Shown here: positions 7,207-17,625 of the stretch, piece after piece
Position numbering within the stretch: position 1 is the stretch's first letter
Layout: every line of letters starts with the position of its first letter
Assembly: GCF_019063845.1 (NCBI RefSeq)
Contig: NZ_CP077683.1
Span: 3,216,501-3,280,500, forward strand
Reading direction: 5' to 3'
DNA length: 64,000 nt
From: Geomonas subterranea
GTDB lineage: Bacteria; Desulfobacterota; Desulfuromonadia; Geobacterales; Geobacteraceae
Notes under the pieces: generated by a model
Databases searched by the model: none
Told to the model about the DNA's origin: nothing
The model's input: the letters and a program-made list of their open reading frames with translations, nothing else
Made by a program: the position numbers and the translations under genes

Positions 7207-8097
7207 TCACTTGACCGCTTTCCCGCCCTTCCCCGGTTTCACGTACTTGGCGAACCGGACCGGAAGGGTCGCCGAGCCCGCGGCCGGGTACTTGTCGAGC
7301 CGCGCCGACAGCCGCTCGATCCGCTCGTCCAGCGGCGGATGGGTGGAGAACCAGGATCCCTTCTGCGCCGCGGTCGCCTCCTGTTTCTTCAGCTTGCGCA
7401 GCACGCTCACCAGTGCCGACGGGTCGTAGCCGGTCCGGTAGGTCGTCTCCAGGGCGGCCTGATCAGCTTCGAACTCCATCCCCTGGTCCAGCCCCTTGTC
7501 GAACAGCGTCGACTGCAGGTCGCTCATCATCGACTCGAACTGCTGCCCCTTGCTCCCCTTCATGTTGGCGGCGGTGATGGTGGCAGCGCCCTGCAGGAAC
7601 TGGGCGCGCCGTATGCTTTTCAGCGCGTGCTTCTCCGCGACGTGCCCCACCTCGTGCGCCAGGACCCCGGCGAGTTCCGCCTCGTTGTCCAGGACGTCGA
7701 GGAGCCCCCGGCTGATGAAGACGATGCCGCCGGGGGCGGCGAATGCGTTCCGCACCGGGCTCTCCAGCACCACGAAGCGGTACGGTATGGTGGAGCGCCG
7801 GCTGTTTCGGGCCACCGCGTTCCCCACCAGGTTCACGTATTTCTGCAGCGCCTCGTTTTGCACAGGCTTGCCGAAACGCTGCATGCTGTCCAGCGCCAGG
7901 CTCTCGCCCACGGTGCACTCGGTCTGGTAGGTCATCTCCTGCGACGAGGAGAGTACCTGGGTCGCCCCGGAGAGGATCTTCCCTTCCTTGGATTCCGGTT
8001 TCATCAGGTTGTTGAGCTTGTCCTGCCATCCGGCATGGGCCTGGGCGGCGACGAGGCAGGAGAGCGCGACCAGCGGTAAAAGACGTAGTTTTTTCAT
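7207..8097 (-). CDS. Exported M48-family zinc metallopeptidase
   Basis: The 296-residue product has a Sec signal peptide (residues 1-22, ending AQAHAG). The zinc motif HEVGH lies at 148-152 and the third ligand is the Glu in EFEAD near 210, so the catalytic centre is complete. The APGGIVFISRGLLDVLDNEAELAGVLAHE segment is typical of BepA/LoiP-like M48B peptidases, which act in the periplasm on misfolded or stalled outer-membrane proteins. There are no TPR repeats of its own. It is the last gene of the minus-strand operon, ten bases after the SH3 protein gene, with ribosome site AAGGAGGG. Its position beside a CHAT protease-like protein and an AsmA protein suggests envelope quality control (inference). 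Confidence 0.93.
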   Translation of the reverse strand: MKKLRLLPLVALSCLVAAQAHAGWQDKLNNLMKPESKEGKILSGATQVLSSSQEMTYQTECTVGESLALDSMQRFGKPVQNEALQKYVNLVGNAVARNSRRSTIPYRFVVLESPVRNAFAAPGGIVFISRGLLDVLDNEAELAGVLAHEVGHVAEKHALKSIRRAQFLQGAATITAANMKGSKGQQFESMMSDLQSTLFDKGLDQGMEFEADQAALETTYRTGYDPSALVSVLRKLKKQEATAAQKGSWFSTHPPLDERIERLSARLDKYPAAGSATLPVRFAKYVKPGKGGKAVK

Positions 8098-8107
8098 GGC
8101 TCCCTCC

Positions 8108-8617
8108 TTATTGGGCGTACTCGCCGATTTTCCCTTCCTTGAGGAAGGCCTTGACCTCTTTGTCGGACACCTTGCGCGCCAGGATCTTGTCCAGCTCCTT
8201 CTTAAGCCCCTCCGGCGTGCCGTGCTGCTTCGCGTAGGCGGCGGTTTCCGGGGAGAGGCCGCGCACGCTGCGGGCGCTGTCCGCCTTGGCGGTGTTGATC
8301 TGGCTCTTCTGCATGCTGTCGCCCAAAAGCCCGTCGCCCCCCGCCACCTCGGCTACCGGCTGGGTGTCGGAGACCCGTCCCGCGTAAACCCACCCCTCCT
8401 TGCCGTCCGCGGTCCTCACCTTGAGCCAGCGCCCCTCCCCCTCCACGAGGGTCAGCTCCGATCCCACCGGGAGGTCGGCCAGGTTCGGTGCGCTCACCGA
8501 CTGGTCGTTTTTGAGGGTGGTCCCCTCGCTCACCACCCAGCGTTTCTCGGCGCACAGGGCCTGCCCCGCGCACAGGGCCAGAAGCAGCAGCGCGCCGCCT
8601 AAAGCTCTCTTTCTCAT
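8108..8617 (-). CDS. Exported SH3-domain protein
   Basis: The 169-residue protein has a signal peptide (residues 1-22, ending QALCA). A bacterial SH3-like fold covers about 27-85: VVSEGTTLKNDQS, then LPVGSELTLVEGEGRWLKVRTADGKEGWVYAGRVS, with the usual W-KV and G-GWV pattern. The C-terminal half (90-169) is helical and charged and has no recognised family. Bacterial SH3 domains bind peptides or peptidoglycan. It lies between the CHAT gene and the M48 peptidase gene, is translated from its own AGGAGGTG site, and is likely a periplasmic adaptor for one of them (inference). Confidence 0.85.
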   Translation of the reverse strand: MRKRALGGALLLLALCAGQALCAEKRWVVSEGTTLKNDQSVSAPNLADLPVGSELTLVEGEGRWLKVRTADGKEGWVYAGRVSDTQPVAEVAGGDGLLGDSMQKSQINTAKADSARSVRGLSPETAAYAKQHGTPEGLKKELDKILARKVSDKEVKAFLKEGKIGEYAQ

Positions 8618-8667
8618 GATTTCACCTCCGTGTAGCGGCCGGATTCCGATCCGGCCGGGATGTCGAA

Positions 8668-9690
8668 CTACTTGTAATCGCCCGTCAGTACGAACGCCCC
8701 CCAGTAGCCGGGGTGCGGGTAGCGGTTCCTCACGTGCAGCATGGCCAACCGGAGCGCCTGGGCCTTGTCGCTCAGGCTGTAGTCCCGGTAAAACTGCTTC
8801 ATCAGTATCGCGCTGGAGACGTCTGAGACGCGCCAGAGGCTGGAAACCAGGGCATGGGTCCCGGCAAAGAGGAAGGCCCGGTTCATGCCGATCACGTCGT
8901 CGCCGCTCTTCACGTCCCCAAGGCCGGTCTGGCAGGCGGAGAGGACCACGAGGTCCGCCTTGATGTCCAGCCCGAACACCTCCTCGGCCTGCAGCCGGCC
9001 GTCGTTCTTGCCGTCCTTGGCCAGCCGGATGGATGAGAAGAGCGGGTTCACCGTGTCAAACTCCCCATGCGAGGCGAGATGAATGATACCGAACTTGGCG
9101 ATGTTCTCACGCACCCAGCTCTCGGTGGCCCGCTCCCGGGTCAGGGTGGTCACGTCGCTGTAGTTCCAGCGCAGCGTCCCGGCCTCCTTCTCGGCGAAGG
9201 GGAGGTCGAGGGCGGCGTTGCCGAGGTCCGGGTTGCCGATGGCCAGTATGCGCAGGTTTTTGCCGGGCTGGCGCCGGGCCAGGGTGTGGCGGTACACCGA
9301 GGCGGCCGGGAGGTGGAACAGGGTGTGCCGGTCCACCAGGTAGTCCCGGCCGTCGTAGAGCGTGGCGAAGGAGAGGTAGTGCAGGCTGCCGTGCGGCACG
9401 ACCCCCACCGTCTCCCCTTCCGGGACGCCGGCAAGGGGCCCGGAGAGGAGGATACGGTAGAGCTCCCGCGAGTTCTGTTCCAGGGGCTCCAGGTTCTGCA
9501 GCATGCGCCGGTAGGTGGCGACCTTGTCGGCGAGCTCCCGTGCGGAAACCCCGAGCACGAAAAGCTCCGCCCCCTGCCGCCCCAGCCGCCAGCACAGGAG
9601 CCGGTCCGGGAGCTGGTAGTAGGAGAGGAGGGTCACCCCCGGCTCCAGGAGGGCCCGGACCTCGCCCGCCGTCACCGGGGCCACCTTGAC
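8668..9690 (-). other. CHAT (caspase HetF-associated with TPRs) peptidase domain
   Basis: This is the C-terminal domain of the giant protein, beginning near ALLEPGVTLLSYYQLPDRLL. It continues through GVVPHGSLHYLSFATL, the histidine motif (codon near 9066) and the cysteine motif (codon 8932-8934), and ends with GTHALVSSLWRVSD and a short helical tail (YPHPGYWGAFVLTGD). All hallmark blocks are present, so the domain should be an active cysteine peptidase once folded. Confidence 0.9.
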
Positions 9691-12600
9691 CAGCGCGAGG
9701 AGCTCGGGGCGGCGCCTTTCGATGTCGAGCAGGAGGTCCTGGTAGTCGGCGCGCAGCTTGTCCAGCGCCGCCGCGTACATGGTACGTTCGGCGGGAGTCG
9801 ACGCCTGCAGTGCGAGCTGCTCCTGTTCCTGGATCTGCTCCCTGAGCCGGTTCTGCCGGTCGTAGAGGTCCTGGTCGGCACCGCCGGCGAGGGAGAGGCG
9901 CTGCCGCCCCAGTATGTCGATCAGGTTCCTGGCGCGGGAACGCTCGGCCACGGTGAAGGCCTCGTCATGGCGCCCAAGGTCAACCAGAAGCCCCACCAGC
10001 CCCTGGTAGACGTCCATCTTGTCGGCGAGGAAGCCGTCTTTCAACTGGTCCAGCTTGATCTCGGCGCGCAGCCCCTCCACCGTGTCGAGCGCCTGCCGGT
10101 ACGAGGTTACCGCCCCTCGCGGTCCCCCCCCTGCTCCTGCAGCCGCGCCAGGCCGAGCAGGGCGCGCCAGCGCACCTCGCGCAGCAGCATGGCGTCGGCG
10201 AGCTCCAGTGCCTTCCGGTAGCTCGCCGTGGCGGCGTCGCGCTGGTTGCCGCGCGCCTGGGCATCTCCGAGCGCCAGGTGGATCTTCGCCTGGTTCACCT
10301 TGTCGCCGATGGCGTCGGCCAGCCCCGCCGCCTCGGTGAGGAGCGTGAGGGCGCCTGCCGGGTCTCCCATCTTGAGGCGGGTCTGACCCAGGTTCCTGAG
10401 ATCGTAGGCGATGGCCCAGCGCGAGCCGAGGGCGCGGTCTATGGAAAGTGCCTGTCCCAGGCTCTCCAGCGCTCCCTGGTAGTCGCCCGACTCGCGCCGC
10501 ACCAGGCCGATGTTGTTCAATGTGGTGGCGCTCTCGTCGCGGCGCACCTGCAGCTTGCCGGCCAGCTCCAGGGCCTGCCTGAGCTCGACCAGGGCGCGCT
10601 TGTTGTCCCCCAGGGTCCACCAGATGAGGCCGCCGGTGTTCTTGGCCATCACCTGCTCCAGCGCCCAGTTCTCCTTGAGCGCCGCCTTTTCCACCTGCTC
10701 GCGCAGGTCGAAGGCCTCCTGGTAGCGCCCCTGGAACCAAGCGTTGTTCCCCTGCTCCAGGACGATGCGCATCCGGGTTTTCAGCCCGCCCCCCGCCTTG
10801 GCCAGCGCCTCGCGGTAGAGCGCATCTGCTGCGGGGAAGTTGCCCAAAAGGCGTTCACAGCGGCCGCGCTCCAGTATGGTCTCGGCCTCCAGGGCGTTGT
10901 CGCCGTTCTTGGCGTAGAGGTCCTGGGCCTTCCGGTAGTAGCGCTCCGCGACCGCGAACTGGTTCAGGCGCAGGTCGAAGATGCGCCCGAGGTTCCGGTA
11001 CTGGTCCGCCAGGTTCAGCTCGTCTTTCAGCTGGGCGCGCAGCCCGGCGGACTCCTCGAAGAGCGAGCGCGCAGCGGAATAATCGACCGCGTTTTCCATG
11101 ACCACGCCGAAGTCGGAGAGGGCCGCCGCCTGGTCCTTGGCGAGCCCCAGGTCGGCGAAGATGGAGACACCCTCCTTGAGGGCGGCGGTCGCCTCCTTGA
11201 AATGCTCCAGGCGCCCCTGCAACAGCCCCAGCCGCAACAGGGCGTCGGCGTGCTCCGCCGAGTACGGCTTCTCCTTGGCGAGCCGCTGCACCAAGCTGTC
11301 GGCGTGGCTCACGGCGCGCTCGGTGAAACCGGCGCCGAAGGCGCTCTCCCGGGCGTGGCGGTGCAGCGCGGCGCGGTTTTTGGCCAGCTCCGGCGTCGCC
11401 TCGGCGACCACCAGCGCGTTATCGAAGAGGGCCAGGGCCTGCGCGTAGCGTCCGTCGTTGTGCGCCTGCACACCCTTTTTCACGTAGTCGTTGAAGAGCT
11501 TTTTGGCGAGCAGCGCGCTCTCGGCGGCGTCCCCACCCCAGTCGCCGATGAGAAGCCAGCCGGCCGGGAGTTCCCGCCGCGCCTGGGCCAGCGAACGATC
11601 CGCGTAGCTCTTCACGAAGGGAGCGAGGTCGGCGGGATGGTCCGCCAAAAGAAGACTCGGCACACCGAGGAGAGAGGCCATCTGCCCAAGGTACCAGGCC
11701 TGCCCCGTTCCCCCTTTGGGAGCGACGAGCAGCGACACCGAGTCGCCGTCGGCAAGTTCCGCCAGGTCATGGCGCACCCCGGCGGCATCCTCCCAGGAGG
11801 CGCCGAGCGCTCCCCCCGCGCCGGGGCGGCTGGGAGCAGAAGGGAGGAGCCCCGCGGCGGCGGGGAGCGTCACGGTGTGGGCATCGGCGAGGCGGCCCTG
11901 CAGCCCGTCGGCGGGGAGCTTCACAAACGGCGCCAGCGAGGGCCACACCCCCGCCGGGTCAAGCACCTGGGTCCGCAACGGACGGCGCCCCTCCACGCTC
12001 TTCAAAAGCTGGCTCGCGCTCACCCCCCAGGTGAGGGGCTTCGCCGAGGGGAACTGCTCGGGCCGCTCGTAGATGGCGACCAGGGCCGGGTCGTTGAACC
12101 GGGCGGCGACCGCGGCGCGCGGCACGGTCTCGGCAGTAATGCCGTCCTTGGCGCCGAAGGAGAAGACCAGGAAGCGGTTACCGGGTAGCGCGACCAGGCG
12201 CAGCACTGGGCGTCCCGAAAGGCGCTCCATCACGTCGATGGCCTCGGCGGGCTGCGGCGTCAGGGCCCGGCAGAGCTTCGCGCCTTTGCCGGAGGAGCAC
12301 TCCTTGCGGAACGAGGCGAGGAGTGCCGCGAAGCGTTCCCGTTCGCCGGCGCTCCCCCCGGTGAGGGCGGCAGACGAGGCGGCGAGGCGGAGCGCGCCGG
12401 GACCGGCGACCGCGTAGTAGGGGGGAAGGAGTTCCAGTTTTTTGCCCAGGAGGGTGTCCAGGACCGTCTCTTCCTGCTGTGCGCGGAGTTTGAGGTAGGC
12501 TGCATCCTCCGGTGCGGCCTTGGCAAGAGCGGCGCGTACCCGGTCCAGCTCGGCGAGGTGCGGGGCGGCCTTGAGCAAGAGGTCTAGGGTCGCGTCGTCG

Positions 12601-12957
12601 TCGACACCGAGGAGGCTACGCCCCAGGATCTGCACCCGCTCCAGCTCGGAGAGGCGCTCCACCAGGGCGAAGCCCTGCTCCGGATCCTTCCCGGAGAGCG
12701 CCTCGATGCGCGGGGCGAAGCGCTCGGTCAGCTCGCCGAGGCGCAGGTCGTACTCGGTGGTGGGGAGGCGGTCCAGGAGTTTGAGGGCGCCGTCGTAGTC
12801 ACCCAGCGCCGCCTGGGCGCGCCAGGCCATGGCGTCGTTGCCTGCAGTGCGCGCCTCGGCGAGCGCCGTGGTGTAGCCCGCCTGGGCCGCCTCGGCAAGG
12901 CCGAGTGAGGCGAGCGCCGCTGCACGGTTCAGGCGCGCCGCCAGGCGCGCGTGCACT

Positions 12958-13075
12958 TCTCCCCCTCCCCTTGCGGGAGGGGGTTGGGGGTGGGGTAAGG
13001 TGCCACGAGGCGCGCCCGTGCCCAGGGCGAGGTCACCCACCCCCCTGCCCCCTCCCGTCGAGGGAGGGGGAGATG
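12958..13075. repeat. Palindromic (REP/BIME-like) repeat inserted in the CHAT gene
   Basis: Two GC-rich arms in opposite orientation (CCCTCCCCTTGCGGGAGGG at the left and a mirrored CCCCTCCCGTCGAGGGAGGG at the right) flank about 30 bases. The left arm is nearly identical over about 45 bases to the intergenic element at 21981-22030. Translated in the gene's frame it gives a low-complexity Pro/Gly loop (PPPSTGGGRG ... PPPARGGG) between TPR segments. Confidence 0.85.
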
Positions 13076-16000
13076 AAGCGAGCACCCTGTCCCAGGCGGC
13101 TATGGCCTTGTACAACAGTGCCTGCCGGCTCCCGTCGTCGGGGCGGCCGGAGGCGAGGCGCGCCAGGATGGCACCGGCGTCGTTGCCGTAGCGGGCCGAA
13201 ACTTCGGGAGGGAGGGCATCGCGATAGGAGCCGGCCAGGGCCGAGCAGGCCGCCTGGGACTCCAAAAACTCCGCCACCTCGCCCGGCGCGGCGTTTTCCG
13301 GGACCAGCATCCCCCAGTTGACCAGGTTCAGCATGGCGCCCACCGCGTTGCCGTTCTTCAGCGCGACGGCGGTGGCCGTCCTGAACCCGACGGCCGCGGC
13401 AGCGCGGTCGCCGCGCGCGTAGGCGAGCTGGGCGGCGCGGTGGCTCAAAAGGCCCACGCCGAAGAGGTCCCCTTCCGCCACCTGGTCCACCCGCTCCGGG
13501 TAGCGCCCGAGCAGTTCCCTGAACAGCTTCTCCGCCGTGGCGTTGTCGCCCAGGTCGGTGGCGATGCGGGCCAGATAGCTCTGCGCCAGGCGCCGCTCCT
13601 GCTCCGCCGAAAAACCGAAGGCGGCCTCCGTGGCGCCCCCCTTGTTCAGGGCGACGCTGGCGGCCACATTGATCAGCCCGCCGCCGCGCTTGGGCGCGCT
13701 CTTCTTCTCCGGGGGGTACTGGTCCAAAAGCGCCAGCACCTCGGTGAAGCCGTCCCGGGAAAGCAACAGGAGCCTCTTCTTCTCCGCGCCGGAGGCGGTC
13801 TCGGCCTGGCGGTAGGCGGCGATGCTCGCCGAGCGGCGGTTGGCCGCCAGGTTGCCGTGGCGCCCGAGTGCCCGGTTCAGCCGGTAGGCCTGGTCGAAAT
13901 GCGCCAGCGCCGGCTCGAAACGCCCGGCATCGAAGTTGGCGAGCCCGAGCCGGTCATGCAGCTCCGCGCCGGTCTCCACCAGGCGCGGCACGTTGTCCAG
14001 CTCGCGCTCGACGGCGGCGGCCATCCCGTTCAGTTCCAGGAGATACTTCTCCCCCTGGGGCACCCCGGCACAGGCTGCGGCGGCAAGCGTGCGCTGCCGC
14101 GCCAAAAGGCCCCTGAGCGCCGCGTCGAACTTCCGCCATCCCGCTGCCGGGGGTGCCTCGGCCCGGTCCGCACCGAGGAACTCCAGCTCCGCGTTGATGG
14201 CCTGCTGTCCGGCAAGCCGCTGCTCCTGTTGCGGCGGGAGCTTCTGCCCGGCGAAGAGGCGCTCGTTCACCCGGCGGGTCAGGCGGCCGAACTGTTCCAG
14301 GGCGCGCGCCGGCTCCAGTCGGGACTCGGCGAGCTTGAGGGCCCGGCCATAGCCGTCGATTGCGGCCTGCTTCTCCCCCACCTGGAAGGCGACGGCGCCG
14401 TAGCGCTGCTCGAAGAGAAGTTCGGTATCGGCGTTGTCGAAAGGGACCTTGGCGGCGAGGCGCTGGCCGTAAAAGCTCCAGGCCGTGGCGTTACGCCCCA
14501 GAAGGAACGCGATGTTGCCGATGTTAAGCGAGAGGTTCGCGCTGTTGTCGGGGCTTTCCTGGGGGCGGTTCAAAAGCTTGGCGCGACGGTAGAGGTTCAG
14601 GGCCCGCTCCAGCCCCCCCTGCTCGCCGTGCACCGTTTCCAGGACCTCCGCGATGTAGCCGCGGGTCTGGAAGGGGTACTCCGAGCCGGGGAGCCGCTCG
14701 GCGGCCCGCGCGATCAGGCGGTCCCCCTCCTTAAGGGATTCCTTTCCGGGGAGGTAGGTGAGGCAGAGCCCGGCGCCGTAGAGAAGCACCGGGTCGTCCG
14801 GATAGGAGTTCAGCATCTTCCGGTACAGCTCCAGGAGCTCCGGGGCCTGCCCCTGGGCGGCGACCGATTTGATGTAGCCGCGGTGGGCCTCCAGGCTGCG
14901 CCCCTCGTAGCGGATCAGGTCGAGAAATGCGGCCCGGGCGGCGGCTACCTCTCCCAGGCGGTACAGGCTCTCACCGGCTGCGAGACTCTTCCTCAGGTAA
15001 GCGGCGCGCGCCAGCTGGTACAGCGGCGCGTCCTCGGGGTGCTCCCCCATCTCCTTCTCGTAAAGCGCCGTCGCCTCGCCGTAGCGCTCCTCGCGATAGA
15101 GGATCTCGGCGAGCGCGAAGCGCGCCGCCGCGGTGGGAGTGGCAACGGCGGGAAACTGCTCCAGGACGGTCCGGTAGGCGTCCTTGGCCCGGACCCAGTC
15201 GCCGCCCCGGTAGGCGAGGTCGCCGGCCCTGTTCCAGGCTCCCATGGAGAGGCGCGGCAGGGTCCCCCGGTACTGCTCGGCAAGAGCCGCCAGGCGCTCC
15301 CGCGCGTCGGCGGTTTTCGCGGTCAACTGGTCCAGAATCTCGGCGATGGCCGCCTCGGCCCACTGTTCCTGCCGGTCGTATTTCTTGGCCACCTCGACCA
15401 GGGCCGCAACCGATCCCTCCCCCCCCTCGATGCGGGACAGCAGCCTCGCGCGCCGGTAGGCCGCCTCGGCCAGGATCTCGGCAGAGGCGGAGCCAGTGGC
15501 GAGGGCCTTCTCGAAGCGGGCGATGGCGGCCAGTTGGTCCTCGGCGCCTGAGCCGTACTCGGCCTGGAGACGGGCGCCGTCGACAAAGGCCCGCGCCGTC
15601 GCGTCGCTCCCCTTGTCCTGCGCCGCCCGCAGCATCTCCTCCTGCGCCTCGGAGATCACCCCCTTGCGCCGGCCCGCGACGACCACCTCCTCGCAGCGGC
15701 TCTCCGCCTGCAGGCGCAGCCGGGCGATCTCGGCCAGCGCCGATTCGGGGAAGGATGCATAACGGACCGCGGCCTCGGCATAACGCTCCTGCGCCTGGGC
15801 ACGCTCGCCGGCCTGCTCCATGAGCCCGGCGAGGGCCAGCGAGGCCAGCCCCCCCTCACGTGTCGGGGCCTCCTCCCGCGCCAGCACGCGCAGGCAGGCC
15901 AGCCGCGCCATCGCCGGGTCGGCCGGCTGGCGCTCCAGGATCACCCGGGCGACCTGCCACTGTCCCGCCGGATCCGTCTGGTCCGGGATCTCCCCCGACG

Positions 16001-16975
16001 CCGGCAGCGAAAGTACCTGCCCCCCCGACGCCGCGCCCGCAACGAACAGCACCCGCTCGGCGGCCGGGACGGGGGCCGCTGTGGAAAGAAGTCCGGAGGT
16101 GAGCGGGAAGGCGGCCGGGAAACCGTGGCTCCCCTGGCGCCCAAGCTGCAGCCGGAATACGGCGCCCCCCTCCGGTCCGCCCGCCGTGTCCCCGGCCGGG
16201 GGCGCGAAGCGGGTGAAGAGGATGGTATCGCCGTCCTGCCAGGCGGGGTAGAGGTCGCGCTCGGCGCCGGCGGTCAACTGGGTCAGGCGCCCTCCCCGTT
16301 TATCCCAGAGCCAGAGATCGCCCCCCGGGTCCTTGTCGCGGGAGACGAAGGCGATCCTGTCGCCCTCAGGTGAGACCGCCGCGAAGGCCGCGTCAATGCC
16401 GATGGGGAGGGTTTCCCCCTTGCCGGTGCCAAGTTCCAGCCGCACCAGGTCCCGGCGCCCGGCGCCGGGAAGCTGGCGCTGGTAATAGAGGGCGCTGCCG
16501 TCGGGGGCGAAGCCCGGAGCATCCTCGCCGGCGTCGTTGCCGGTGAGGCGCCGCGGCGCGGCACCCGGTCCGGCCAGATCGATGAGCCAGATATCCCCCT
16601 TCAGGTCGTCGCGCTCGTCGGCGTAGGCGAGCCTGGTCCCGGTGGCGTCGAAGGCGGGAGCTGAGATGCGCACCGGCCCCTTCGCCAAAAGGCGCGGCAG
16701 TTCGGCTACGTTCCCGGCGGTGTGCAGCCAGAGCTCGTAGCCGGCGTCCCCTTTTTCGACCGTGGCGATGAAGCGGCCGTCCCGGGAGCGCGCCGCGTAG
16801 AGCACCGACTGCGGCGTGTAGACTGCCGGCGCCGGGGCGACCTCGGGACGCGAGCGCGGCGCCGGGCGCGGCGCCGCCGGGGCCAGCAGTTCCTCACCCA
16901 GCGGCACCGCCTGCGCCGTCCCGGGGAGGAGCGCGGCGAGGGCCAACAGCAGGGTTATCTTCTTCGCGGCGGCGT

Positions 16976-17625
16976 TCATCGGGTTACCCATTTCCCGTCG
17001 TCATCCTGCACCTTGGTACCGGGGGCGCTGTTCTGGCGGTTCACCCTGGCGAAGACCTTGCGGATGGCGGGAAGATCCTTGGCCGTGAAATTCTCGTTGG
17101 TGCGCACCACCCTGAGCATCAGGATCTCGCGGGAGCGGTTCACCTCGTTGACCACCTGGCGGAACTCCCCCTCGCCGAAGCGGGTGGCGAAGGCCTTCAG
17201 GTCCGCCTGGGCCTTTTCCGGAACCTCGCGGCTGAAGCTGGTCAGGGTCCCCTCGAGGTTCTCCCCCACCCATCCCAGCCGTTTCAGTGCATCGACATCG
17301 TCGGCGTGGAAGGCGATGTTCTCCAGCGCCTGCGCGGCCTCCTGCTGTTCGGGGAGTGCTTGGGGGGCGTCTCGACCTTGCCGGTGGGCGACACCCCGCG
17401 CACCGAGGCGACCAGGAGCACATCCTCCGACAGCGCGTTGTAGGTTCCCAGCACCTGGTTCTCCAGCGAAGTCCGCTCGCTCACCACGTTGACGTCGACC
17501 TTGGCCAGGGTGCAGCCGCCCCCTGCCAGCAGAAGCACGGCAATGGAGAGGCGGACGAGAATGGACAACGGTGAGTGGTTTAAACGTCGAACGTTGAACG
17601 TCGAACGTCTGTTAGTTTTGGGCAT
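16976..17625 (-). pseudogene. YdbL-like (DUF1318) lipoprotein, frameshifted
   Basis: Joined across one frameshift this encodes about 216 residues. The lipobox LAGGGC follows a hydrophobic segment; the mature part starts TLAKVDVNVVSERTSLENQVLGTYNAL and continues VLLVASVRGVSPTGK, typical of DUF1318 (E. coli YdbL) relatives. The 3' part carries MGENLEGTLTSFSREVPEK and VVNEVNRSREILMLRVV in another frame. Adding one C to the C6 run on the minus strand (about 17368-17373) yields PPQALPEQQEAAQALEN and restores the frame, so a one-base deletion or sequencing indel is likely. The AAGGAGGAG site supports the start. It overlaps the AsmA gene by 14 bases, and the CHAT gene begins at its stop (ATGA). In E. 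coli ydbH-ynbE-ydbL form one operon in outer-membrane lipid homeostasis. Confidence 0.8.
17583..17608. repeat. GTCGAACGT-type repeat within the lipoprotein signal-peptide region
   Basis: AACGT(C/T)GAACGT units are repeated in tandem. In the lipoprotein frame they encode RRSTFNVRR, a peptide that typically arises from this intergenic repeat family rather than from protein selection. Confidence 0.65.

Larger units (their letters stand above)
8668..16979 (-). pseudogene. Giant exported TolB-propeller/TPR/CHAT caspase-like protein, one frameshift
   Basis: Read through one frameshift, this gene encodes about 2,770 residues. A signal peptide (ending GTAQA) is followed by a PD40/TolB-like propeller of SRDGRFIATV-type blades (about 45-340) and a very long series of TPR-like helical repeats. 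The C-terminus is a CHAT domain with the caspase dyad intact: His in HLASHGEF and Cys in LSACQTG. The 5' part (to 10107) and the CHAT part are in different frames. One extra G near 10111-10131 (minus-strand runs G4 and G8) restores DREGAVTSYRQAL, so a one-base deletion or sequence error is likely. The start at 16979 overlaps the upstream stop as ATGA; an ATG four codons earlier is possible. A palindromic repeat lies in frame at 12958-13075. The substrate is unknown, and export of a CHAT protein is unusual. Confidence 0.85.

Noticed and set aside
10278-12188. Long plus-strand frame (636 codons) opposite the CHAT gene
   Set aside because: It is antisense to a coherent TPR protein. Its sequence is the usual G/L/Q/R-rich shadow of high-GC DNA with no family motif.
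13440-15551. Plus-strand frame of 703 codons
   Set aside because: Also antisense to the TPR region; composition bias and lack of motifs mark it as a shadow frame.
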